Positions 9,535 through 17,599 of a stretch of 64,000 nt of DNA are shown in pieces (the stretch's first letter is position 1; each line of letters begins with the position of its first letter). The DNA is taken from assembly GCF_002192415.1 (NCBI RefSeq), contig NZ_CP021780.1:2666001-2730000 (forward strand), in the 5' to 3' direction. Both the position numbers and the translations under genes were made by a program. This DNA is from Paenibacillus donghaensis (GTDB taxonomy: Bacteria; Bacillota; Bacilli; Paenibacillales; Paenibacillaceae). The notes under the pieces were generated by a model. It saw only the letters and a list, made by a program, of their open reading frames with translations. It searched no databases and had not been told where the DNA came from.

Positions 9535-10635
9535 ATGAATACGAAAGTGAAAAAAGGCATTAAATGGGTTATCATCCTGGGGGTTGTGGCGACCGCCGGT
9601 TACCTGCTGTACACCAAGATGATCAAGCCGGAAGAGCAGGTGCTGCCAATCGAGCCACCGCAGGTGATTCCGTTTGAGGTTACGCAGGAAACCGTCATCA
9701 ACTTTGTTCAAGTTAAAGGTAAATCGCGATATGATCAGGAGACGCTGGTGTATGCGCCGTTTGCCTCCAAGGTCACCAAATGGAAGGTGGAGAACGGGGG
9801 GCAGGTGAAGAAGGGGGATGTGCTGTTTACCCTGGACCAGACTGCGCTGAAGAACGAGATCAAGACCGCTGAGGCAACTATCCACAAGGCAGAGCTGGAG
9901 GCCGAGTTGAATACTTTTGTCAGCCAGCAGGATGAAGAAGCCGCCGCGATGGGAGCCACAGAAGCCGAACGGTTGAAGGCGCTGGCTGCCCAGGAGACGG
10001 CACGCTTGAGCAATGAGTTAAACAAGGTGAGTGCAGAAATTCAGGCGCAGGAGTTATCCGACAAACGGACCAAGCTGAATACGGCCATCGTTCATGCGCC
10101 CGCTACCGGGATCTTTCTGTTCGACACTGAGAGTGAGAAAGCCCAGGCGGTAACGGACAATCAGTATATTGGCAAAATCGTCGACTTAAACAAACTGGAA
10201 TTCATCGCCCTGGTGGGGGAACAGGATATCTTCCGCATCAAGCAGGGCATGGAAGTGGCCGTCAAAATGACGGCGCAAAAAGACCTGCAGCTGAAGGGCA
10301 AGGTAAAGAAGGTATCCAAATTCGCCACCACAACTGCGGGCCAGAACAACAGCACGAGCCAGGTACCACAATTTGAAGTGGTCATTTCCCTCCAGCCGGA
10401 TGAGCATCTGATCGGTGGACTCAGCTTGTCCGGTGAGATCGAAACGGTACGTAAGGAGAAAGCTACCGTCGTTCCAAGTATGGCAGTGACCAGAGAGGGA
10501 GAGCTGGCGTTTGTTACGCTGGACAAAGGCAATGGTCAATATGAACGGATTGAAATCAAGACTGGTCTTGAAACCTCTGACAAAACGGAAGTGCTCACCG
10601 GCCTCAAGCCCGGTGATGTGGTAGTCCTGCAATAG
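9535..10635 (+). CDS. Membrane fusion protein (HlyD/YknX-like adaptor)
   Basis: 366 residues. A single N-terminal membrane anchor (IKWVIILGVVATAGYLLY) is followed by a lipoyl half-motif in YAPFASKVTKWKVENGG. A helical hairpin rich in Ala, Glu and Lys spans about residues 105-180, and the second lipoyl half is around VHAPATGIFLF. A beta-barrel and a membrane-proximal domain end the protein. Such adaptors work with MacB-type permeases in Gram-positive bacteria (for example YknX in toxin resistance). AAAGGAAG precedes the ATG 37 bases after the permease. It is the last gene of the operon and converges on the GH3 gene with only four bases between. Confidence 0.88.
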   Translation: MNTKVKKGIKWVIILGVVATAGYLLYTKMIKPEEQVLPIEPPQVIPFEVTQETVINFVQVKGKSRYDQETLVYAPFASKVTKWKVENGGQVKKGDVLFTLDQTALKNEIKTAEATIHKAELEAELNTFVSQQDEEAAAMGATEAERLKALAAQETARLSNELNKVSAEIQAQELSDKRTKLNTAIVHAPATGIFLFDTESEKAQAVTDNQYIGKIVDLNKLEFIALVGEQDIFRIKQGMEVAVKMTAQKDLQLKGKVKKVSKFATTTAGQNNSTSQVPQFEVVISLQPDEHLIGGLSLSGEIETVRKEKATVVPSMAVTREGELAFVTLDKGNGQYERIEIKTGLETSDKTEVLTGLKPGDVVVLQ

Positions 10636-10639
10636 CTCG

Positions 10640-11974
10640 CTAGCGCTTAAGCTTGTCCCGCCAGGCAGCGATTTCCTTGTTGAGCGCTGCCAGGTCGGGA
10701 ACTTCAATCGGCTGGTCAGATAGCTGGTATTTCTGCTTCAGCGCAAGAATCCGGTGCACACTTTGGTCAATCCGCTCGATGCTGATGGTTCCGTTCTCCA
10801 CACCTTGCAGCAGCGCATTACGGACGGTCCGTTCATTATCGTAGCCGTGTGCAATGAGCAGAATGTCACTGCCTGCATTAACGGTATCGACGGCTGCGGG
10901 ACCCAGCTTGTAATTCTTTGTGATGGCCCCCATCGTCAGGTCGTCTGTGATGACTACGCCCCGGAAGCCCATATCCTCGCGCAGCAGACCGCCAATCACT
11001 GCACTGGAGAGGGAAGCCGGCCGATCAGGGTCCAGCTTGGGGTAGAGAATATGCGCTACCATAACAACATCTGCCTGTTGATCGACAGCTGCCTGAAAGG
11101 GCAGCCATTCCAGCTTGGCAAGCTGTGCCTGCGTCTTATCCACCACGGGCAGCTCCAGATGGGAGTCAACGGACGTGTCGCCGTGTCCGGGGAAATGCTT
11201 CACCACCGGAATGACTCCGGCGTCTTCGAAGCCCTTCAGCTCTGCGAGTCCGAGCCTTGTGACAAGCTCGGCGGTGCTGCCAAATGAACGGTCGCCGATC
11301 ACCGGATTATCCGGATTGCTGTTGATGTCCAGCACCGGAGCGAAATCCATGTTCAGTCCGGCTGCCCGTACCTGCTTGGCAAGCAGCTGCCCCATCGTTT
11401 CTGCGGCTGCTGTATCATTCGCTGCTCCTACCGTGCGATTGGAAGGGAGGGCAGCGAACTCGGATGGCATCCGGCTGACCTTGCCGCCCTCCTGATCGAC
11501 ACTCAGGAACAGCGGGGCGGGACTGCCGGCATTGCTGGAGCGAAGGTCATTCACCAGGCTCACCAGCCCCTTCAGATTGTTGATATTATCTTTGTACAGG
11601 ATGATTCCGCCGACCTTATCTTCGGCGATCATCCTTTTTGCTGTGTCATCCAGCGTTGTCCCGTCGATTCCGACCAGCAGCATCTGGCCGATCTTATCCG
11701 GCAGCGACATGGCTGATACCTTCAGCGCTAGCGGATCGGCTTCAGCCGTGGCAGCGGCAGCGGGTGATGCGGAGGGCAGCGGTGTAGAGTCCTGCTGCTG
11801 CGCAGGTGCAGAGGCTGACGGTGCAGTGGAAGCCGCAGGCGGCGCCGGACTGGCCGATTGCGCATTGCCCCCGCTGCCGCAGCCGGCAACAAGCAACGTG
11901 CACAATATAGCGGCTGCAGCGGCATAGGGGCGCGTATGATGAGTTTTTAAAATTACATATGGAGTTCGTTTCAT
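10640..11974 (-). CDS. GH3 beta-N-acetylhexosaminidase lipoprotein (NagZ-like)
   Basis: 444 residues. A lipoprotein signal peptide with lipobox LVAGC (Cys about 32) is followed by a Ser/Ala/Pro-rich linker to about residue 80, then a GH3 N-terminal barrel. Catalytic features are SVDQEGG, KHFPGHGDTSVDSH (the His/Asp dyad loop peculiar to NagZ-type enzymes), MVAHILYP and the nucleophile aspartate in VITDDLTMGAI. Enzymes of this type remove N-acetylglucosamine from muropeptides or chitin fragments; here it would act outside the membrane, like B. subtilis NagZ. There is no C-terminal GH3 domain, as in NagZ proper. No amiE or murein operon is adjacent. Confidence 0.9.
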   Translation of the reverse strand: MKRTPYVILKTHHTRPYAAAAAILCTLLVAGCGSGGNAQSASPAPPAASTAPSASAPAQQQDSTPLPSASPAAAATAEADPLALKVSAMSLPDKIGQMLLVGIDGTTLDDTAKRMIAEDKVGGIILYKDNINNLKGLVSLVNDLRSSNAGSPAPLFLSVDQEGGKVSRMPSEFAALPSNRTVGAANDTAAAETMGQLLAKQVRAAGLNMDFAPVLDINSNPDNPVIGDRSFGSTAELVTRLGLAELKGFEDAGVIPVVKHFPGHGDTSVDSHLELPVVDKTQAQLAKLEWLPFQAAVDQQADVVMVAHILYPKLDPDRPASLSSAVIGGLLREDMGFRGVVITDDLTMGAITKNYKLGPAAVDTVNAGSDILLIAHGYDNERTVRNALLQGVENGTISIERIDQSVHRILALKQKYQLSDQPIEVPDLAALNKEIAAWRDKLKR

Positions 11975-12120
11975 AAGTATTGTTTCATCCTTTCAATAGC
12001 TGGACAGGATTAGAGATCCTAACAGGTCAAAGTTGGTCACAGCTTAACCATTATTCTAGACCTGTAAACGGCGGTATACCAGCTTTTATCACACTTCAGC
12101 AGCTGTCAATGTTGAACAAG

Positions 12121-12215
12121 GGCAAACAATGTTGCAGAAGACAACACTATTCCGCACTGGCAACTCTATTTGGCAGGGGTAACTCTTGGGGAATGTGGCA
12201 ACACTGTTTCTCTAG
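12121..12215 (+). repeat. Tandem 19-bp direct repeats upstream of the CDF gene
   Basis: Units start at 12121, 12140, 12159, 12178 and 12197, each exactly 19 bases apart. The consensus is roughly GGCAACWCTATTT plus six variable bases; the last four units are the best conserved. A shifted sixth relative (GTCAATGTTG) lies just upstream. The regular pitch just before a metal-efflux gene suggests an array of regulator binding sites. Confidence 0.65.
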
Positions 12216-12240
12216 ACCCACCCTTACATGAGCGTGTAGT

Positions 12241-13137
12241 ATGGAACAATACAATGGTTTGGAGGTCCTTTTTCTGGAAAATTATAATGACATCAAACGG
12301 GGAGAAAAAGGCGCATGGCTAAGCATTGCGGCTTATATTGTCCTGTCGGCGGTCAAGCTGCTGATTGGGACGGCATCCGGCTCCCAGGCACTGCTCGCAG
12401 ACGGGTTGAACAACACTACGGACATTATTGCTTCTATTGCCGTATTAACGGGACTGCGAATTTCACGCCGGCCTCCCGATTCCAATCACAGCTACGGGCA
12501 TTACCGTGCGGAAACCGTGGCTGCACTGATAGCATCCTTTATTATGGTAGGCGTTGGCCTGCAGGTTCTGTATCAAGGGGTGAACAAGTTCGTTCAGCCT
12601 GCACTGGAGACACCGGATCTGCTGGCAGCCTGGACGGCCGGGATCTGTGCACTGATTATGCTGGGGGTGTACAGATACAACTCGCGGCTGGCCCGCTCCA
12701 TCAACAGCAATGCCATCCGCGCCGTAGCGCAGGATAACCGTTCGGATGCCATGGTGAGCATGGGCGCGCTGATCGGGATTGTCGGCTCCCAGTTCGGTAT
12801 TCCCTGGCTGGACCCGCTGGCGGCAACCTTGGTTGGACTGATGATCTGCAAGACCGCGTGGGATATCTTCCGCCAGGCGTCGCATGATCTGACCGACGGC
12901 TTCGACGCCAGCGAGCTGAAGCTGATGAGAGAGACGGTTGCGGAGGTGGAAGGCGTGGAGGTTATCAAGGACATCAAAGCCCGTATCCATGGAAACAATG
13001 TGCTGGTCGACACAACCGTGCTGGTCAACTCCATGCTTAATGTGGTGCAGAGCCATCATATTACCGAAGAGATCGAAGAGCAGCTGAAGGACCGCCACCA
13101 GGTAGCTACTGTGCTGGTACATATAGAGCCGCTGTAA
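12241..13137 (+). CDS. Cation diffusion facilitator (CDF) metal efflux protein
   Basis: 298 residues with six membrane spans and a C-terminal cytoplasmic domain. The metal-site motifs are ADGLNNTTDI in span 2 (an Asn-containing variant of the usual HxxxD pattern: D, then N-N-x-x-D) and QDNRSDAMVS in span 5. HSYGHYRAE follows span 2. This is the CDF group related to MneP/YdfM-type Mn2+ or Fe2+ exporters: DxxxD-type sites rather than the His-rich Zn type. The ATG at 12241 has no ribosome site, but GGAGG (12261-12265) sits 8 bases before CTG 12274. From there the protein reads (M)ENYNDIKRGEKG, as homologues do. A CTG start is therefore likely. A terminator follows directly. Confidence 0.88.
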   Translation: MEQYNGLEVLFLENYNDIKRGEKGAWLSIAAYIVLSAVKLLIGTASGSQALLADGLNNTTDIIASIAVLTGLRISRRPPDSNHSYGHYRAETVAALIASFIMVGVGLQVLYQGVNKFVQPALETPDLLAAWTAGICALIMLGVYRYNSRLARSINSNAIRAVAQDNRSDAMVSMGALIGIVGSQFGIPWLDPLAATLVGLMICKTAWDIFRQASHDLTDGFDASELKLMRETVAEVEGVEVIKDIKARIHGNNVLVDTTVLVNSMLNVVQSHHITEEIEEQLKDRHQVATVLVHIEPL

Positions 13138-13159
13138 GCCCGGGCAACCGGGCTTTTTT
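13138..13159 (+). terminator. Terminator of the CDF gene
   Basis: GCCCGG-GCAA-CCGGGC followed by six T. It begins right at the stop codon. Confidence 0.9.
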
Positions 13160-13162
13160 CTA

Positions 13163-13292
13163 AAGATAAGAATTTATATGCTGCACGCCATAAATTATCC
13201 TTCTCTTTCTCGCAGAAACGGACGCCTGAAAGCGATACGTAGTATCGCTGCTTCGGAAGCATACGCTTTGCAGAGGGCGGCGAAGCCGTTTC
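13163..13292 (+). repeat. Dispersed structured repeat, family A, copy 1
   Basis: The head carries AATTTATA...TAAATT arms around TGCTGCACGC, then CTCGCAGAAACGG. The tail contains hairpin AGCGATAC-GTA-GTATCGCT, a GCTTCGGAAGC element and a closing GCCGTTTC that pairs with GAAACGG. It is nearly identical to copies at 55528-55660 and 55666-55798. Confidence 0.8.
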
Positions 13293-13424
13293 TACTTGGT
13301 ACAAGGAGCAGGAGCAAGCTTGACTATAAACCGGGAGTGCGGTATATAATAACAACATGATATTAACATAGTAACAATATTAAGCAGCCACAGCTTAACC
13401 AAAATGACAATAAAGGAGATTCAC

Positions 13425-14333
13425 ATGCCTAAATCCATTACCGACCGCCAGGGGCTGACGGAAGGGCAGTTTCTTGAGAGCTATGATCCAGGGAGCTATG
13501 AACGTCCATCGGTTACCGTTGATATGCTTATCTTCACTGTGATGAACCGCGAGCAGGACAATTACCGCAAGCTGCCGGACAAGTCGCTCCAGCTGCTGCT
13601 GATCAAGCGCGGGGAGCATCCTTGTCTCGGACAATGGGCGCTTCCCGGTGGATTCGTCTCAATTAATGAAAGCCTGGAGGATGCGGCCCGCCGCGAGCTG
13701 TTCAGTGAGACCAATATTGACAACATTTATATGGAGCAGCTGTTCACCTGGGGAGCCGTGGAGCGTGATCCGCGCATGCGTGTGATCAGCTCGTCGTATA
13801 TGGCTCTGGTGGACCGGTCCAGTCTACGCGTTCAGGCAGGTGATGATGCCGACGATGCAGCCTGGTTTGATGTAGCCTATGAAGTAGTGGAGGAGAAGCA
13901 TATACCGCTGGAGCAGGGGTATGAAGCCGAGCGCCTGATAAGAATCACGCTTCGACACGGGGAGATTAGCCTGTCCGGCGTTGTTTCGCTCAAGGAAACG
14001 GTGCAAGGTCCTGTGCGGAAGCTGACCAGAGAGATTATTGAGCGCGGAGAGATTGCTTTTGACCATCTGATTATGATTCAATATGCCATTGAGCGCCTGC
14101 GGGGCAAGGTCGAATACACCGATATTATCTTTAACCTGATGCCGTCGCTGTTTACACTCTCGGAGCTTCAGCGCGTCTATGAGATTATTCTGGGCAAGGA
14201 GCTGCTGGCAGCGGCCTTCCGGCGCAAGATTGCGGACAAGGTAGCTGAGACGGATGAATCTACCCGGGATGCAGGACATCGCCCCTCCAAGCTGTACCGC
14301 TACAAGCTGCTGCCTCACCAACTACATAGTTAA
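13425..14333 (+). CDS. Nudix-domain regulator with winged helix (NrtR-like)
   Basis: 302 residues. Residues 15-160 form a Nudix domain with PGGFVSINESLEDAARREL. The Nudix box is incomplete: in REUXEEXGU the first glutamate of EE is Ser and the Gly is Asn (RELFSETNI), which should weaken hydrolysis. The C-terminal 100 residues match the winged helix that follows Nudix domains in NrtR-type regulators (LFTLSELQRVYEIILGKEL, then KLYRYK). NrtR proteins sense ADP-ribose and control NAD genes; no NAD gene is adjacent, so the target is unknown. The start at 13425 follows AAAGGAG; an ATG at 13404 precedes that site. Confidence 0.8.
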   Translation: MPKSITDRQGLTEGQFLESYDPGSYERPSVTVDMLIFTVMNREQDNYRKLPDKSLQLLLIKRGEHPCLGQWALPGGFVSINESLEDAARRELFSETNIDNIYMEQLFTWGAVERDPRMRVISSSYMALVDRSSLRVQAGDDADDAAWFDVAYEVVEEKHIPLEQGYEAERLIRITLRHGEISLSGVVSLKETVQGPVRKLTREIIERGEIAFDHLIMIQYAIERLRGKVEYTDIIFNLMPSLFTLSELQRVYEIILGKELLAAAFRRKIADKVAETDESTRDAGHRPSKLYRYKLLPHQLHS

Positions 14334-14339
14334 CCTTAT

Positions 14340-14384
14340 GGATGTCTTGCTGCCATGATCATGGCGACAGGCATCCTTTTGTTC
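14340..14384 (+). terminator. Terminator of the Nudix gene
   Basis: GGATG(T)C...GCTGCC pairs imperfectly with GGCGACAGGCATCC across ATGATCAT, followed by TTTTGTT. It overlaps the start of the next small open frame. Confidence 0.65.
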
Positions 14385-14608
14385 AAATAGAGAGGACGGC
14401 GAAGCTCGATCAGAAATTGGCTGACGGTATACTCACCCAGGCCGAGTATACCGAACAGCAAACTGCGCTGGCCGCACGGGCCACCTCACTGGTTAATGGA
14501 ACTTTAACGGGCAAGGAAGGGCGAAGCGGCATTCGTGGCGATAAAGACCTCAGAGGGAAGTCAGCAGGCGGCACAAGCACAAGCTCGGGCACAACTTCAG
14601 CAGAATAG
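14342..14608 (+). CDS. Small protein, possibly SHOCT-like
   Basis: 88 residues beginning with Cys/His-rich MSCCHDHGDRH. A short helical segment follows (KLDQKLADGILTQAEY) that resembles the SHOCT motif, a short oligomerisation domain found at many bacterial C-termini. The tail is Gly/Ser/Thr-rich. No clear ribosome site precedes the ATG, and the start lies inside the terminator of the upstream gene, which weakens the call. In favour are an open frame that matches a plausible domain and a terminator just after the stop. A later start is possible but no standard codon is well placed. Confidence 0.45.
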   Translation: MSCCHDHGDRHPFVQIERTAKLDQKLADGILTQAEYTEQQTALAARATSLVNGTLTGKEGRSGIRGDKDLRGKSAGGTSTSSGTTSAE

Positions 14609-14650
14609 TCATAGTTCAGGCCGGACCATCGTGGCCATAAGCTCGTAAGT

Positions 14651-14683
14651 AGCTGTATCTTCCCAGGGGAGGATACGGCTTTT
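14651..14683 (+). terminator. Terminator
   Basis: AGCTGTATCTTCCC pairs with GGGAGGATACGGCT (with G-U pairs), followed by TTT and a T-rich stretch. It separates the small gene from the phosphoesterase gene. Confidence 0.7.
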
Positions 14684-14784
14684 GCAGTTTTATTGCACTT
14701 GGTGAGCGCAATTTATACTGTGCTGATGGTTTGTGATATGATTTTGTTGTAGATACAGAAATACCACCGCAAAGGGGAGAAAAC

Positions 14785-15978
14785 ATGAAAAGGCTTCGAA
14801 TGATCATCTCAGCTGTACTGATGCTGCTTGCACTGGTGTTAATTAATTTCTATATCGGGCAGCATGCCTGGTATTTGGTACAGGAATGGCTGCCCGGAAC
14901 GTCAGCCGGGTTGTACTGGACCGTATTCGCACTGGTTTCTTTTGCTTATATGATCGCTATGATCCCTTGGCCGCAGGTGCTCAAGCCACTGGCCCGGCTC
15001 TTCAAGGTGGTTGGCTCTTATTATCTGGCTTGCATGGAATTCGCCATCATTGTTCTGCCACTGACTGACCTTGTGTATTGGCTGCTTGGTGTGATGGGCT
15101 ACAGCCGCGCCTTGTTTGTCTCCGAGGCCGGAGCAACCCTGCTGCTGATGCTGGCGATATTCCTCCTCTGGGGCTCCCGGAATGCCTGGAGTACGGTGAT
15201 CCGCACCCATCCGATTGCCATTGACAAGTCGACCGGAACGAGTGCTCCGCTTACGATTGCTGTCGCCTCCGACATCCATCTCGGAAACATAGTCGGCAAC
15301 CGCCACCTCCGCAGAATGGTTGCTGAAATCAACGGGATGCAGCCGGATATCATTTTGCTGGCTGGTGATGTGCTCGACGACAGTATTGAACCTTTCCTGC
15401 GCAATAACATGAGTGAACAGTTGAAGCAGCTGAAAGCCAGACATGGCGTGTATGCGGTACTTGGCAATCATGAGTATTACGGAGGATCGATTGCGGAGTA
15501 TACGCGGCAGATGGCCAGCATCGGCATTAAGGTACTGCAGGATGAAGTAATCGAAGTTGCAGGCACTTATATCGTTGGCCGCAAGGATAAGACAGCCGAG
15601 TCAATGGAAGCTGGCGGTAGGGCCAGCGTCAGCGCCTTGCTGGAAGGGCTGGATCTGTCGCGTCCGGTCATTATGATGGACCACCAGCCAACCGGCTTCG
15701 CGGCCGCTGCAGAAGCCGGTGTGGACGTTATGCTCTCCGGCCATACCCACCGGGGCCAGATCGCCCCGAACCACTGGATTACGAAACGGCTGTTCGAGCT
15801 GGATTGGGGCTATCTGCGCAAGGAGCAGCTGCATGTGGTTGTTTCCTCCGGGTACGGAACCTGGGGACCGCCGATCCGCTGGGCGAGCCGCTCGGAGCTG
15901 ATCAAGCTTACGGTCATGCTGGAGGGCAGCAAGAAGTACAGCGGGGAAGGCATAACTGCCAAGACGGTATTAATCTAG
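14785..15978 (+). CDS. Membrane-anchored metallophosphoesterase
   Basis: 397 residues. Residues 1-140 contain about four membrane spans. The calcineurin-like domain follows, with all five metal-binding blocks visible: DIHLG, AGDVLDD, GNHEYY, a late MDHQP, and SGHTHRGQ. This is the architecture of the YkuE/YaeI-related 'membrane plus metallophosphoesterase' proteins; YaeI and YkuE act on phospholipid head groups or cell-wall precursors, but the substrate here is not known. AAAGGGGAG lies before the ATG. Monocistronic, with a terminator just downstream. Confidence 0.88.
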   Translation: MKRLRMIISAVLMLLALVLINFYIGQHAWYLVQEWLPGTSAGLYWTVFALVSFAYMIAMIPWPQVLKPLARLFKVVGSYYLACMEFAIIVLPLTDLVYWLLGVMGYSRALFVSEAGATLLLMLAIFLLWGSRNAWSTVIRTHPIAIDKSTGTSAPLTIAVASDIHLGNIVGNRHLRRMVAEINGMQPDIILLAGDVLDDSIEPFLRNNMSEQLKQLKARHGVYAVLGNHEYYGGSIAEYTRQMASIGIKVLQDEVIEVAGTYIVGRKDKTAESMEAGGRASVSALLEGLDLSRPVIMMDHQPTGFAAAAEAGVDVMLSGHTHRGQIAPNHWITKRLFELDWGYLRKEQLHVVVSSGYGTWGPPIRWASRSELIKLTVMLEGSKKYSGEGITAKTVLI

Positions 15979-16008
15979 CCAGCGGCAGCAGGGACATACA
16001 AGGTATTC

Positions 16009-16045
16009 AGGACTCCTGTCAGGTAATGACGGGAGTCCTTGTTAT
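16009..16045 (+). terminator. Terminator of the phosphoesterase gene
   Basis: GGACTCCTGTCA-GGTAA-TGACGGGAGTCC followed by TTGTTAT. Confidence 0.85.
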
Positions 16046-16179
16046 AGCCGCAGGTAGTATTTCTGTAGACAAATTTCAGCTCAATCTTAAAATTAGCGGT
16101 TGACTGTACGAGTGAACAGAGCGGAGGACCCTACGGGCTTCTGGAGAAACGGTAGTGTTCGCCTTTAAAGACCAATTTC

Positions 16180-16316
16180 GTTACTACTTAGGATTCAGCT
16201 AGGATTTAGAGTGTTGCCCTGGAACCTTCGGAGTAATTAGATGCGAAACTGCAACTAATTTCAGCCGAAAATCCCATTATAAGTATAATAAGTGCATATA
16301 TGGTTACTACTTAGGA
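16180..16316 (+). repeat. Dispersed repeat, family C, copy 2, with flanking direct repeats
   Basis: The 14-mer GTTACTACTTAGGA occurs at both ends (16180-16193 and 16303-16316). The body is the inverted counterpart of positions 1-127. It contains ATTAGATGC-GAAACT-GCAACTAAT, a stem-loop with one A-A mismatch. Confidence 0.75.
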
Positions 16317-16407
16317 CCCTGCGAGGGTATAGAAGGTTACTTGAGAAGGTTATGGGATCGCGCTACCTTAACCCAAACACTCCCCCTTCTGGTAACCCAC
16401 GTCCTAA

Positions 16408-16584
16408 CGCTCCGTATAGCTCCTATTTCCTCATTTCTGCGCTGGTTTGGAGTCTAGCGGACCGCATAGCCTCTATATTGGAAAAACAGGCCCTAACTAG
16501 TGGGTTTTTGCCTGAATAGAGGCTCCTGAGTCCGTTAGACCTGCAAAACAGCCTTTTTACAGCAAATAGAGGCTCCTGAGTCCG
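16408..16584. repeat. Four-unit symmetric repeat, family D, copy 1
   Basis: 20-bp units related to CGGACTCAGGAGCCNTTATT start at 16408 and 16458, and in inverted form at 16515 and 16565 (AATAGAGGCTCCTGAGTCCG). The pitches are 50, 57 and 50 bases, identical to the copy at 47366-47542. The inner spacers differ. Confidence 0.75.
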
Positions 16585-17047
16585 CAATAGTTTGAAAGTT
16601 AATCGCTGGTTACCGGCGACAGCCTTCCTTTGTTATGCTTAGCCTCCTTGTCGCGCGGTGTGGTATGACAGGCTCGGACGAGTAACACATGGAACACAAG
16701 GGGGCTCTAAGTAGTAACCAGTTTCGCAACTAATTCTTTGGACTGGACATATGAGACTATATAAGATGAACTTAAGAATGAAACGGTGGAGTTGTCAGAA
16801 TGCTGGGTGCATAGGGCTACCCGGACCACTCGAATATAACATTCTTAAGTTCACGTTCTATCTCATGGAACTGAATCTGAAGTGTTCTTATCATACGGGG
16901 TCCTAAGTAGTAACCCGATTTCAACCTATAATCAGGTAATAATCAGGAAATCGGGCTTTAACAGCGATCGTAAGAACCCTCCGAACCCGCAGCGGGCATC
17001 ATTCACTAGGGGGCAACCGCTGGTTTTGGTTTTGAGCCCAAATTTCT
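16585..17047. repeat. Repeat fragments in a gene-free stretch
   Basis: Two pieces of family C are present: TAAGTAGTAACCAGTTTCGCAAC around 16708-16730 and TCCTAAGTAGTAACCCGATT around 16900-16920. Between them is a run with the near-inverted words AACTTAAGAATG and CATTCTTAAGTT (about 16769 and 16839). No gene is supported. Confidence 0.5.
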
Positions 17048-17099
17048 TTGACAATTCCAAAAGGAAAGCGTATCTTAAATATAGTTAAGCACTTAACTA
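17048..17099 (+). promoter_or_regulatory. Promoter and palindromic operator of the MarR operon
   Basis: TTGACA (17048-17053), a 17-base spacer and TATCTT (17071-17076) form a good sigma-A promoter. Six bases further lies the perfect 8-bp inverted repeat TAGTTAAG-CA-CTTAACTA (17082-17099), covering the expected transcription start. This position is typical for a self-repressing MarR protein. Confidence 0.85.
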
Positions 17100-17119
17100 A
17101 TTGGAGTTGAACAGCTGTT

Positions 17120-17578
17120 ATGGAGGATTTAGAGCAATATGTACGGGAACAGCCGCTGCCCACCGAGGTTTTCTTCGCACTGGTGGAGGCCACTGTGGAA
17201 CTGATCGCAGTTTCGGATAAATATTGGCACTCCCAGGGGTTAAGCGGTGCGAGAATCAGAATTCTGGTGGAGATTGTTAAGGAAGGGGGGACGATCCTCC
17301 CTTCCGAGCTGGCCCGCCGGATCGGCGTAACCAAGTCCAATATCAGCCTGCTGCTGGCTCCGCTGGAGAAGTCCGGGTATATCCTCCGTGGAAGTGATCA
17401 GAAGGATGGCCGAAAAAGCGTGATTTCAATAGCAGATCAAGGACGAAGCCTGCTGGGCAAGTATCTTCCAGGGAACCGTCAAGCCATCGAAGCTGGAATG
17501 AAGCCGCTGGAGACAGCCGAAATGCAGCAGCTGATGTTGCTCTTGCGGAAGCTGCAGGGAAGCGGGAATAGAGAATAG
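17120..17578 (+). CDS. MarR family transcriptional regulator
   Basis: 152 residues. The winged-helix core spans about 40-115, with LPSELARRIGVTKSNISLLL as recognition helix region and the wing in DQKDGRKSVIS. Flanking helices would form the dimer interface. The ribosome site is weak and distant (TTGGAG 13 bases before ATG). It is the first gene of an operon with an SDR enzyme and a two-component pair, and the palindrome over its promoter is its likely operator. MarR proteins of this kind often sense small aromatic or oxidising compounds; the ligand is unknown. Confidence 0.9.
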   Translation: MEDLEQYVREQPLPTEVFFALVEATVELIAVSDKYWHSQGLSGARIRILVEIVKEGGTILPSELARRIGVTKSNISLLLAPLEKSGYILRGSDQKDGRKSVISIADQGRSLLGKYLPGNRQAIEAGMKPLETAEMQQLMLLLRKLQGSGNRE

Positions 17579-17599
17579 AGAAGGAATGGGTGAGACAAG

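Noticed and set aside
13178..13360. A 60-codon open frame after the CDF gene
   Set aside because: It lies in family A repeat sequence, has no ribosome site, and its reading resembles the other copies only because the repeat does.
14342..14384. A riboswitch-like fold at the start of the 88-residue protein
   Set aside because: The fold is better explained as the terminator of the preceding Nudix gene.
16292..17088. Short open frames between the phosphoesterase and MarR genes
   Set aside because: They cross repeat units, have no ribosome sites, and show no domain-like content.
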